The translations under genes and the position numbers were made by a program. A stretch of 7,614 bases of DNA from Sphingomonadaceae bacterium (GTDB lineage Bacteria > Pseudomonadota > Alphaproteobacteria > Sphingomonadales > Sphingomonadaceae), in NCBI GenBank assembly GCA_016462305.1, contig JAEMTM010000085.1, positions 1 through 7,614 on the forward strand, given 5' to 3'. Shown one piece after another: positions 1 through 6,406 of this stretch (its first letter is position 1; each line of letters starts with the position of its first letter). Under the pieces are notes generated by a model. That model was given only the letters and a program-made list of their open reading frames with translations, was not told the origin of the DNA and did no database searches.

Positions 1-254
1 GCGACATAGACCGCACCGGCCTCGACAATCGCGTCATGCATGACCGCGTCATGCGCGGCGCGGTCAAGGCCGATATGCGACACCGCAAAGATTGGAATGC
101 CTTCTGTTGCGGCGGTTTTTAGCCCTTCTGCGTCTGGATTGTTGCTGGCGACTAGAACAATTTCATAGGGGCAGCTTGGCAGTTTTGAGGCGTACAACAA
201 CGCGGCCATATTGGTGCCCGCGCCGGAGATGAGGACGGCGATTCTGGCTTTCAT
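1..254 (-). CDS. purN: Phosphoribosylglycinamide formyltransferase (GAR transformylase), 3' part missing
   Basis: PurN transfers a formyl group from 10-formyltetrahydrofolate to glycinamide ribonucleotide, the third step of cytosolic purine synthesis. The 84 visible residues are the N-terminal part of an enzyme that is usually about 190-215 residues. The first strand and phosphate-binding loop are seen as KARIAVLISGAGTNMAALL (residues 2-20), the counterpart of the SGNGSNLQA loop of E. coli PurN. Next come VASNNPDAEGL (residues 36-46), the usual S-N/D-A-GL turn, and GIPIFAVSH (residues 52-60). The His and Asp catalytic residues lie beyond the left edge and cannot be checked. The ATG at 254 is chosen because it directly precedes the KARIAVLISG strand and has AGGGGAG five bases upstream. 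It lies downstream of purM on the same strand, the common purMN order, but 123 bp away rather than overlapping. The frame is open to the window edge, so it looks intact. Confidence 0.93.
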   Translation of the reverse strand, partial: MKARIAVLISGAGTNMAALLYASKLPSCPYEIVLVASNNPDAEGLKTAATEGIPIFAVSHIGLDRAAHDAVMHDAIVEAGAVYV

Positions 255-259
255 TTGTG

Positions 260-266
260 CTCCCCT
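260..266 (-). promoter_or_regulatory. purN ribosome-binding site supplied by the end of a repeat element
   Basis: On the minus strand AGGGGAG (266 to 260) stands five bases before the purN ATG. Bases 262-266 are also the outermost bases of the inverted-repeat element at 262-365, so the repeat itself provides most of the Shine-Dalgarno sequence. In the mRNA these bases would pair inside a 10-bp GC-rich hairpin or in the longer outer stem. That could limit purN translation. The site is seen directly; the effect on translation is inference. Confidence 0.55.
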
Positions 267-365
267 CCCGCCTGCGGGAGGGGCCGGGGGAGGGCCTCCA
301 CATTAAACGCTGCAAGCGAACCTTCGGTGCGCCCCACCCCTAGCCCCTGCCGCAGGCGGGAGGGG
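262..365. repeat. REP/BIME-like GC-rich inverted repeat between purM and purN
   Basis: Two arms of 35 bases, 262-296 and 331-365, are reverse complements with five mismatches (at 278, 285, 286, 291 and 295 of the left arm). They are separated by a 34-base spacer. Each arm also folds on itself: 262-283 is CCCCTCCCGC, two bases, GCGGGAGGGG (10 perfect pairs), and 344-365 is the same with one mismatch. This palindrome-within-palindrome form is typical of REP/BIME-type interspersed repeats. From memory, CCCCTCCCGC...GCGGGAGGGG elements are common between genes in sphingomonad genomes. It carries no reading frame of its own that I would call a gene. It fills most of the 123-bp gap in the purine operon and may act as an mRNA processing, stability or partial termination structure. 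Confidence 0.8.
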
Positions 366-377
366 AATAAAGGCAGT

Positions 378-1484
378 TTAGCCCCCATAAGTCGCAGTCC
401 AATCGGATTGCGCGCTCCATGTTTCGACAGAACCCGTGACGGTGCAGCCCTTGTCGCCATCTGCAATATGACCGATGTTGAACACCGTCTCACCAGCGGC
501 CTCAAGCGCGCTTGTCACATCCGCTAGTTCCGTCTGTGCCACCACAACAGCCATGCCGACACCACAGTTAAATGTGCGCGCCATTTCTTCTGGCTCAATA
601 TTTCCCTGTGCCTGCAAAAACGCCATCAGGCGCGGCTGTGTCCAGGCGTCCGCGTTGACATGCGCATGCAGTCCCGCTGGCAGAATACGCGGGATATTTT
701 CGAGCAAGCCACCGCCGGTGATATGCGCCATCGCGTGGATTTTGCCTGTGCGTACCAGCGGCAACAATGATTTTACATAAATCCGCGTGGGCGCCATCAG
801 CGCGTCGATCAGGATCACATTCTGGTCGAACAGGGCGGGACGATCCAGTTTCCAGCCCTTGTCCGCCGCAAGTCTGCGCACCAAGGAAAAGCCGTTGGAG
901 TGCACGCCCGAAGACGCGAGACCCAATATGGCGTCGCCCGCCACAATTTTGTCGGCGGTCAGGACTTGGTCGCGTTCCACTGCGCCGACGCAAAAACCGG
1001 CGAGGTCATAATCACCGTCGGAATACATGCCGGGCATTTCCGCTGTTTCGCCGCCGATCAGCGCGCATCCAGCCAGTTTGCAGCCCTTAGCGATGCTGGC
1101 CACGACCGATGTCGCGATAGCATTGTCCAGCTTGCCGGTCGCATAATAATCAAGGAAAAACAGCGGCTCTGCGCCTTGCACGATCAGGTCATTTGCGCAC
1201 ATCGCGACCAAGTCGATGCCGACGCCTTCATGCCGGCCGGACTCTATTGCCAGCTTCAGCTTTGTTCCCACACCGTCATTGGCCGCGACCAATAACGGGT
1301 CATGAAACCCTGCTGCTTTCAAATCGAAGAACCCGCCAAATCCGCCAAGGTCGGCGTCGGCACCTGCACGACGCGTTGCTTTGGCCAGTGGCGCAATGGC
1401 GCGCACCAGGGCATTGCCAGTTTCGATGGAAACACCCGCCTTGGCATAAGTGTAGGATTCTGAGCTTTGATCTTTTGCGTCCAT
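378..1484 (-). CDS. purM: Phosphoribosylformylglycinamidine cyclo-ligase (AIR synthetase)
   Basis: PurM closes the imidazole ring of AIR from FGAM using ATP, the fifth step of purine synthesis in the cytosol. The protein has 368 residues (E. coli PurM has 345), so it is full length. Family motifs appear in order: AGVSIETGNALV (16-27), the dimer/ATP-binding strand NDGVGTKLKLA (69-79), DLVAMCANDLIVQGAEPLFFLDY (91-113), the GGETAEMPGMY loop (144-154), GLASSGVHSNGFSLVR (188-203) and AHITGGGLLENIPR (253-266), the start of the C-terminal lobe. The ATG at 1484 is the first start in frame and gives the usual N-terminal 'YTYAKAGVSIE' context. Its Shine-Dalgarno is poor (GGCGAC). It is read leftwards, ahead of purN, and divergently from the secreted protein gene to its right. 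It ends at TAA 378-380, 12 bases from the repeat element. Nothing is missing or broken. Confidence 0.97.
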   Translation of the reverse strand: MDAKDQSSESYTYAKAGVSIETGNALVRAIAPLAKATRRAGADADLGGFGGFFDLKAAGFHDPLLVAANDGVGTKLKLAIESGRHEGVGIDLVAMCANDLIVQGAEPLFFLDYYATGKLDNAIATSVVASIAKGCKLAGCALIGGETAEMPGMYSDGDYDLAGFCVGAVERDQVLTADKIVAGDAILGLASSGVHSNGFSLVRRLAADKGWKLDRPALFDQNVILIDALMAPTRIYVKSLLPLVRTGKIHAMAHITGGGLLENIPRILPAGLHAHVNADAWTQPRLMAFLQAQGNIEPEEMARTFNCGVGMAVVVAQTELADVTSALEAAGETVFNIGHIADGDKGCTVTGSVETWSAQSDWTATYGG

Positions 1485-1545
1485 TTGTCGCCGTTAGCGA
1501 GAACAGGCTTGGAATTCCACGTCTATGTCGCCTAAAGGTGCCGAG
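1485..1545. promoter_or_regulatory. Divergent control region between purM and the DUF2066-like gene
   Basis: These 61 bases must hold, or closely adjoin, the promoters for the leftward purine genes and the rightward secreted-protein/hdaA pair. I find no convincing -35/-10 pair on either strand. A perfect 10-bp palindrome, TGGAATTCCA, lies at 1510-1519 near the middle and is a possible operator, but a palindrome this short can occur by chance. The heptamer TGTCGCC occurs twice (1486-1492 and 1526-1532). Confidence 0.35.
1534..1540 (+). promoter_or_regulatory. Ribosome-binding site that favours the start at 1546
   Basis: AAAGGTG lies five bases before the ATG at 1546 and matches the anti-Shine-Dalgarno better than anything in front of the earlier in-frame ATG at 1525. 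It sits inside the seven-codon extension that the earlier start would add. It is therefore the reason for preferring 1546. Confidence 0.5.
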
Positions 1546-2601
1546 ATGACAAATTTGCGCAAGAATTGGTTCCGCATTGCAGCGATCGGCCTGCCTTTGG
1601 CGCTGGTTGGTGGCGGCATCGTCGTTGCGCAGATTGAGGGGCCAAAGCGCGGTATTGCGCCGATTGCGAGCGCCGGCGACTTTGAAGTTACCGGCGTTTC
1701 GGTCAATGTGGTTGGCGACAACGCCTTTGAAGCACGAAAAAAGGGGTGGGAGCAGGCGCAGCGCATCGCTTGGGCGGCATTGTGGCGCAAAACCCATAAT
1801 GAAGCAGGGGCTGCCCTGTCCGATTCGACATTAGACGGCATCACTGCCGCCATTGTGGTGGAACGGGAACAAATTGGCCCACGCCGTTATGTCGCAAAGC
1901 TGGGCGTCCTGTTTGATCGCGCACGTGCGGGTCAGTTGCTGGGCGTCAGCGGCGTTGCAAGGCGTTCTGCGCCTTTGATGTTGTTGCCCGTGACCTATTC
2001 CGCAGGTGCACCGACGGTGTTTGAACAGCGCACATCATGGCAACGGAGCTGGGCCAAATTTCGTACCGCAGACAGCACGATTGATTATGTCCGTCCAAGC
2101 GGGGCAGGCGGCGAGTCGCTTTTGTTGAATGCGGGCCAACCGGAACGCCGCAGCCGCATTTGGTGGCGCACGATCCTTGACCAATTCGGTGCGGCAGACG
2201 TTATCATTCCCATTGCGCGGATTGAACGGCAATGGCCCGGTGGTCCAGTCATCGGACGTTTCTCGGCGCGTTATGGCCCGGATAACAAGTTTTTGGGTGC
2301 ATTCACTCTGCGCACATCGAGTAATGCGGGCATTCCTGCGATGATGGATCAAGCTGTATTGCGGATGGATCAATTATTCCAATCGGCCTTCTTCTCAGGC
2401 CGCCTGCGGGCCGATGCGTCGCTGGTCCTTGAACCCGAAGTTGTTGAGGGCGAGGATTTGGAGGGAGAAGTCGAAGGCGCGGCGCCGGGGGATCAAACTG
2501 GCGCAACGGCGCAGGAATCCGCCGCGCCATCGCTTGATGACCTCGTCAAATCCATTGTGCCAGAGGGGCAGGCCCCTTCCGCGCCTCAACCCCGGCCATA
2601 A
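1546..2601 (+). CDS. Secreted DUF2066-like protein of unknown function
   Basis: The product has 351 residues and no assigned activity. Residues 1-29 look like a Sec signal peptide: basic start (R5, K6, R10), hydrophobic core about 11-27, and a likely cut after VVA-28. A periplasmic location is therefore inferred. The conserved-looking core includes FEVTGVSVNVVGDNAFEARKKGWEQAQRIAWAALW (46-80), IVVEREQIGPRRYVAKLGVLFDR (103-125) and the LLPVTYS strand (146-152). It resembles DUF2066 proteins, in which a repeated-residue helix follows a V-x-V strand. Residues about 296-351 form an acidic, then Pro/Gln/Ala-rich tail that is probably unstructured. Relatives at this locus are, as I recall, sometimes labelled 'heavy-metal-associated domain', but this protein contains no cysteine, so a CxxC metal site is ruled out. 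The alternative start at 1525 adds seven residues (MSPKGAE) before the signal peptide. It lies 17 bases before hdaA and is probably co-transcribed with it. Confidence 0.8.
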   Translation: MTNLRKNWFRIAAIGLPLALVGGGIVVAQIEGPKRGIAPIASAGDFEVTGVSVNVVGDNAFEARKKGWEQAQRIAWAALWRKTHNEAGAALSDSTLDGITAAIVVEREQIGPRRYVAKLGVLFDRARAGQLLGVSGVARRSAPLMLLPVTYSAGAPTVFEQRTSWQRSWAKFRTADSTIDYVRPSGAGGESLLLNAGQPERRSRIWWRTILDQFGAADVIIPIARIERQWPGGPVIGRFSARYGPDNKFLGAFTLRTSSNAGIPAMMDQAVLRMDQLFQSAFFSGRLRADASLVLEPEVVEGEDLEGEVEGAAPGDQTGATAQESAAPSLDDLVKSIVPEGQAPSAPQPRP

Positions 2602-2618
2602 GCGCATTTAGCGGGTCG

Positions 2619-3203
2619 ATGCGTCAAATTGCCTTGCCCTTGGATGAGTTGCGCAGTGGCGCGTCGTCCAGCCTCATCATCACGGATTCGAACGCAGCGG
2701 CCTTTGCCGGGCTTTCCAGTGCGGCCGCCTGGGCAAAGGGCTGTGCAATTCTTACAGGGCCAGCGCGCTCGGGAAAAACACTGATGGCGCGCTATTTTTC
2801 GGGGCGGAATGGCACTGTCATCGACGAAGCCGAGGCGCGTTCTGACGAAACAATTTTCAATGCGTGGAACCGTTCGCAAGAGAGCGGCGTGCCGTTATTG
2901 CTGATTTCGCGATGGCAACCTGCGGAATGGAATATTGCATTGCCCGATTTGCAGTCGCGATTAGGCGCGGCAATGTTGCTCGACATTGCGCCACCGGACG
3001 ACGAGATGATTGAACAATTACTGCAAAAACAGCTCTCCGACCGGGGCGCAGCGATTAGTATCGATGCCGTCAGCTATGTGAAACGGCGGATCGAACGCAG
3101 CTATGTTGCCATTGAAAAATTTGCGCGATCCGCAAACGCCATGGCGCTCTCGGAAAATGCGCCCGTAAATTTGACCTTGGTAAAAAAAATTCTCGAAGGC
3201 TGA
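2619..3203 (+). CDS. hdaA: HdaA, DnaA-related AAA+ regulator of replication initiation
   Basis: HdaA/Hda binds the DNA polymerase sliding clamp and stimulates ATP hydrolysis by DnaA, which prevents re-initiation (regulatory inactivation of DnaA). The 194-residue protein begins with QIALPL (3-8), matching the clamp-binding hexapeptide QLSLPL of E. coli Hda. A Walker A motif GPARSGKT (47-54, K53) follows, then a Walker B-like VIDEAE (67-72), a sensor 1 strand LLLIS (93-97), the box VII segment LPDLQSRL (108-115, candidate arginine finger R114) and the sensor 2 region RRIERSY (156-162, R160). There is no DNA-binding domain IV, which separates it from DnaA itself. The ATG at 2619 is fixed by the need to keep the clamp motif at the extreme N-terminus. 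It follows the secreted-protein gene by 17 bases and ends 32 bases before the stop of rnd, which points the other way. No clear terminator is visible in that gap. Confidence 0.9.
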   Translation: MRQIALPLDELRSGASSSLIITDSNAAAFAGLSSAAAWAKGCAILTGPARSGKTLMARYFSGRNGTVIDEAEARSDETIFNAWNRSQESGVPLLLISRWQPAEWNIALPDLQSRLGAAMLLDIAPPDDEMIEQLLQKQLSDRGAAISIDAVSYVKRRIERSYVAIEKFARSANAMALSENAPVNLTLVKKILEG

Positions 3204-3235
3204 TGTATGCGTTCACGGCCTGATAGGTCCTGACC

Positions 3236-4432
3236 CTAAGCCGGTGTTTCCCGCACCATGTCTTCTTCATGCGTTAGGGTCATCTTCAGCTTGCCATTGA
3301 CCACGGCAAAGGCCAAGCGTCCTTCGACAAGGTCAAGAGCATCGCGCCCGAATTGGTCAAAACGCCATCCCGTTAACACTTCAAGGTCTTCGCGCTCGCC
3401 AGCAGCAAGGCGCTCAAGCTCTTCTGTCCGCACAATCAAGCGCGGGGCCACGTTAATCTCGCGTGACCGAATTTTTAGCAATAGCTTTAGCAGATCAGCG
3501 ACGAGCGAACCATCTTTACCACCGCCAGGGGACGAACGGGCACGGTCTGGCAAAATGTCACGCGCCATAGGCTGGCTCGCCTCAATCACCCCGATCAGGC
3601 GCGCACCAATGTCATTGTCGCGCCATGCGGGCGAGAGGCCGCGCACTTTGGGCAGGTCAGCCTGACTTTTGGGTGGATGCGCGGCGATGTCGGCCAGCGT
3701 TTCATCCTTCATGATCCGTCCACGCGGGATATTCTTGCGCTGCGCCTCTTTTTCGCGCCACGCAGCCATGGCTTGAAGCCGACCAAGCACTTCGGGCTTG
3801 CGCGATTGCACCTTAATCCGTGCCCACGCGTTTTCGGGGTCATTGCGATAATTGGCGGCGTCGGAAATCCGCTCCATCTCGTCATTCAACCACGCACCGC
3901 GACCCGTCGACTTAAGTTTTTCAAGCATCATCGGAAAAATGACGGACAAATGCGTCACATCGGCAATGGCATAATCAATTTGGCGTTTATCAAGAGGACG
4001 CCGTGACCAATCGGTGAACCGGGCGCCCTTGTCCAATTGGATACCCATCCACAGGTCGACGAGGTTTGAGTAACCGACTTGCTCACCCTGACCCAGCGCC
4101 ATGGCGGCGATTTGCGTGTCGAACATGGGGTAGGGGGTTTTGCTGGTCAGGTTGAAGAATATCTCAATATCCTGCCCGCCCGCGTGGAAAACCTTCAACA
4201 CATCCTCATTTTCGCACAAAAGCTCAAGCATGGGCGTTAGGTCAAGGCCCTCAGCCTTGGGGTCAATTGCCGCAGCCTCATTGGCGTCCGCCAGTTGAAC
4301 CAAACATAAGTCAGGATAATAAGTACTTTCCCGCATAAATTCGGTGTCGACCGCAATAAAAGGCGATTGTGCAAGGCGTGCGCACAATTCGGCGAGGCGT
4401 TTGCTGTCGGTGATAAGAGGATGAATCTGCAT
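3236..4432 (-). CDS. rnd: Ribonuclease D (DEDDy 3'-5' exoribonuclease)
   Basis: RNase D trims the 3' ends of tRNA and other stable RNA precursors, using two metal ions. With the start at 4432 the protein has 398 residues, close to the usual 370-400. The catalytic set is complete: Exo I VDTEF (D29, E31), Exo II VFHAGGQDIEIF (D88), and Exo III YAIAD (Y154, D158), which makes it the DEDDy type. An HRDC domain follows at about 212-285 (LQAMAAWREKEAQRKNIPRGRIMKDETLADIA), then a weaker second HRDC-like helical region to the C-terminus. The ATG at 4432 is preferred because MQIHPLITDS is the standard family N-terminus. An in-frame TTG at 4468 would add 12 unrelated residues (…REWVLRRYP). No strong Shine-Dalgarno is seen before the ATG at 4432. 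It is divergent from aspS and convergent with hdaA. Confidence 0.95.
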   Translation of the reverse strand: MQIHPLITDSKRLAELCARLAQSPFIAVDTEFMRESTYYPDLCLVQLADANEAAAIDPKAEGLDLTPMLELLCENEDVLKVFHAGGQDIEIFFNLTSKTPYPMFDTQIAAMALGQGEQVGYSNLVDLWMGIQLDKGARFTDWSRRPLDKRQIDYAIADVTHLSVIFPMMLEKLKSTGRGAWLNDEMERISDAANYRNDPENAWARIKVQSRKPEVLGRLQAMAAWREKEAQRKNIPRGRIMKDETLADIAAHPPKSQADLPKVRGLSPAWRDNDIGARLIGVIEASQPMARDILPDRARSSPGGGKDGSLVADLLKLLLKIRSREINVAPRLIVRTEELERLAAGEREDLEVLTGWRFDQFGRDALDLVEGRLAFAVVNGKLKMTLTHEEDMVRETPA

Positions 4433-4526
4433 TGGGTATCGCCGTAGCACCCATTCACGACTTGACAAAGTGCCGCTGCACTGTTGACAGGCCCGCTTTC
4501 CACAGCTTTTTTGAATTGAGTAAACA
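4433..4526. promoter_or_regulatory. Divergent rnd/aspS promoter region with two TTGACA boxes
   Basis: The 94-base gap between rnd (leftward) and aspS (rightward) contains two perfect plus-strand -35 hexamers, TTGACA at 4462-4467 and 4484-4489, 22 bases apart. The second lies inside a small inverted repeat CTGTTGACAG (4481-4490). Downstream the best -10 candidates are poor: the T-run at 4507-4512 (17-base spacer) or TTGAAT at 4511-4516 (21-base spacer). Transcription of aspS from the second box is therefore likely but unproven. No good promoter for rnd is seen on the minus strand. The Shine-Dalgarno of aspS is weak (GAG about seven bases before the ATG). Confidence 0.4.
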
Positions 4527-6311
4527 ATGCACGCTTATCGTACGCACAAATGCGCTGAACTCCGCGATTCCCATGTGGGCGAAACCGTCCGCCTGTCGGG
4601 CTGGGTCCACCGTAAGCGCGACCATGGCGGTGTGTTGTTCGTCGACCTGCGCGACCATTATGGCATGACGCAGATCGTGGCCGATACCGACAGCCCCGCT
4701 TTGCCGATATTGGAGGCGTTGCGCCTCGAAAGCGTCATCACCATTGATGGCGAGGTGAAGGCCCGCAGCGCAAGCACGGTCAATGCCCATCTGCCGACCG
4801 GGCAGATTGAAGTCTTCGCCCGCAGCGTGACCGTGCTGAGCAAATCCGAAGAACTGCCCTTGCCCGTCGCTGGTGAGCAAGAATATCCCGAAGAAACGCG
4901 GCTGAAATACCGCTTTCTCGATTTGCGCCGCGAAACGCTCCACGCCAATATCGTCAAGCGCACACAGATCATTCGCGAAACGCGCCGCCGGATGGAAGAT
5001 ATTGGCTTCACCGAATATTCAACGCCCATCCTGACGGCATCCAGCCCCGAAGGCGCGCGCGACTTTCTTGTGCCAAGCCGCATCCATACGGGCAAATTCT
5101 TTGCACTGCCGCAAGCGCCACAGCAATATAAGCAATTGTTGATGGTCGCCGGTTTCGACCGCTATTTTCAGATTGCCCCCTGTTTCCGCGATGAAGACCC
5201 GCGCGCCGACCGTTTGCCGGGCGAATTTTACCAGCTTGACCTGGAAATGAGCTTTGTCACGCAGGAAGAAATCTGGGACACAATGGAACCCGTGATGGCG
5301 GGCGTGTTTGAGGCATTTGCCGACGGCAAAAAGGTGACAGCAGCAGGACAGTTCCCGCGCATCCCGCATTCAAAGGCGATGTTGGATTATGGCACTGACA
5401 AGCCGGATTTGCGCAATCCGCTGATGATCCACGACGTTACTGACCATTTCAAAACCTCTGGCTTCGGCCTGTTTGAACGCATTGTTGAAGGCGGCGGCGT
5501 TGTCCGCGCCATTCCTGCGCCAAAGACTGCGGACAAGAGCCGTAAATTCTTCGACGATATGAACGAATGGGCGCGCAGCGAAGGTCACGCCGGACTTGGT
5601 TATGTCACCCGCAAGGGTGGCGAATTTGGCGGCCCAATCGCCAAGAACCATGGCGAAGAGGGGATGCGCGCGCTGTACGAAGCGATTGGACTTGGGCCAG
5701 ACGATGGTTGCTTCTTCGCCGCTGGCAAGGAAGAGCAAGCGGCAAAGCTGGCTGGTGCGGCCCGCACGCGGACGGGCGAGCAGCTTGACCTGATTGAAAA
5801 GGACGCGTTCCGTTTTTGCTGGATCATCGACTTCCCGTTTTACGAATGGAGCGAGGAAGACAAAAAGGTCGACTTTGCCCACAACCCCTTCTCAATGCCA
5901 CAGGGCGGGCTACAGGCGCTCGAAACGCAGGACCCGCTGACCATCAAGGCGTATCAATATGACATGGTCTGTAACGGCTATGAGCTTGCCTCAGGCTCGA
6001 TCCGGAACCAGTATCCCGATTTGATGGTCAAGGCGTTTGAACTCACGGGTTTGACGCAGGCGGATGTTGAGGCGCGTTTTGGCGGCATGTATCGCGCTTT
6101 CCAATTTGGAGCGCCACCGCATGGCGGCATGGCCGCAGGGGTGGACCGAATGGTCATGCTCTTGTGCGGCGTGCAGAACCTGCGCGAAATCACGCTTTTC
6201 CCGATGAACCAGCGGGCGGAGGACCTGTTGATGGGTGCGCCGTCGCCAGCCATGGCTAAACAGTTGCGCGAACTACACATTCGCGTATTGGAACAATCGC
6301 CCAAGGCCTGA
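4527..6311 (+). CDS. aspS: Aspartyl-tRNA synthetase, probably non-discriminating (Asp/Asn)
   Basis: AspRS charges tRNA-Asp with aspartate in the cytosol. The 594-residue protein has the bacterial architecture. An N-terminal OB-fold anticodon domain spans about 1-105 (RLSGWVHRKRDHGGVLFVDLRD, 22-43). The class II catalytic core follows, with ARDFLVPSRIHTGKFFALPQAPQ (177-199) and motif 2 CFRDEDPRADRLPGEFYQLDLEMSF (219-243, R221). The bacterial insertion domain lies at about 290-425, and motif 3 is GVDRMVMLL (538-546, R541). H33 and S83 stand where E. coli, a discriminating enzyme, has Leu and Lys. His at the first position is typical of enzymes that also charge tRNA-Asn for later amidation by GatCAB. 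The dual specificity is inferred from these residues. The ATG at 4527 gives the usual family N-terminus (MHAYRTH). The reading frame is intact and full length. Confidence 0.97.
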   Translation: MHAYRTHKCAELRDSHVGETVRLSGWVHRKRDHGGVLFVDLRDHYGMTQIVADTDSPALPILEALRLESVITIDGEVKARSASTVNAHLPTGQIEVFARSVTVLSKSEELPLPVAGEQEYPEETRLKYRFLDLRRETLHANIVKRTQIIRETRRRMEDIGFTEYSTPILTASSPEGARDFLVPSRIHTGKFFALPQAPQQYKQLLMVAGFDRYFQIAPCFRDEDPRADRLPGEFYQLDLEMSFVTQEEIWDTMEPVMAGVFEAFADGKKVTAAGQFPRIPHSKAMLDYGTDKPDLRNPLMIHDVTDHFKTSGFGLFERIVEGGGVVRAIPAPKTADKSRKFFDDMNEWARSEGHAGLGYVTRKGGEFGGPIAKNHGEEGMRALYEAIGLGPDDGCFFAAGKEEQAAKLAGAARTRTGEQLDLIEKDAFRFCWIIDFPFYEWSEEDKKVDFAHNPFSMPQGGLQALETQDPLTIKAYQYDMVCNGYELASGSIRNQYPDLMVKAFELTGLTQADVEARFGGMYRAFQFGAPPHGGMAAGVDRMVMLLCGVQNLREITLFPMNQRAEDLLMGAPSPAMAKQLRELHIRVLEQSPKA

Positions 6312-6406
6312 TGTCAGCGACAAAATGTGCAGCATGATATGTCCCTTTTGGGGACAAAGCTGCGCTTTTGCTTGTTTGTCCGCGCAATAGATGCTGGAAA
6401 GCGGGC
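6312..6406. promoter_or_regulatory. aspS-ppk2 intergenic region with competing hairpins
   Basis: This 95-base gap holds a cluster of TGTC/GACA half-sites. A short one is TGTC-AGC-GACA at 6312-6322, directly after the aspS stop. Hairpin 1 is TGTCCC (6340-6345), five-base loop, GGGACA (6351-6356). Hairpin 2 is GGACAAA (6352-6358), 16-base loop, TTTGTCC (6375-6381). Both hairpins use the bases 6352-6356, so only one can form at a time. Hairpin 1 could be an imperfect aspS terminator, though no U-run follows directly. Hairpin 2 ends 25 bases before the ppk2 ATG. A GGAAAG at 6396-6401 is the likely ppk2 Shine-Dalgarno. No convincing -35/-10 pair was found. Confidence 0.45.

Noticed and set aside
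31..60. A 15-base near-tandem repeat (GCGTCATGC at 31-39 and 46-54) and a perfect 12-base palindrome at 33-44
   Set aside because: They lie inside the purN coding frame and are explained by the two HDA-V/I peptide units there. Nothing else supports a regulatory or recombination role.
255..527. Open frames of 84-90 codons running through the repeat and the end of purM on both strands
   Set aside because: They are made of the GC-rich palindrome plus a shadow of purM or purN. No domain, ribosome-binding site or plausible protein composition was seen.
1486..1532. Direct repeat TGTCGCC at 1486-1492 and 1526-1532
   Set aside because: Seven bases of GC-rich sequence repeat easily by chance, and the copies do not sit symmetrically to any promoter.
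3204..3235. A possible terminator hairpin between hdaA and rnd (GGCCT-GAT-AGGTC)
   Set aside because: The stem has only five pairs including one G-T, with no T-run on either side. It is too weak to call.
4433..4468. N-terminal extension of rnd from an in-frame TTG at 4468
   Set aside because: The extra 12 residues do not look like RNase D, while the ATG at 4432 begins the normal family N-terminus.
5370..5882. A 170-codon antisense frame inside aspS
   Set aside because: AspS is an unmistakable full-length gene here, and the antisense frame shows no recognisable motif. Long antisense frames are common in GC-rich DNA.
6368..6406. N-terminal extension of ppk2 from an in-frame TTG at 6368
   Set aside because: The added 13 residues start inside the hairpin region. 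The ATG at 6407 has a better ribosome-binding site and a usual PPK2 start.
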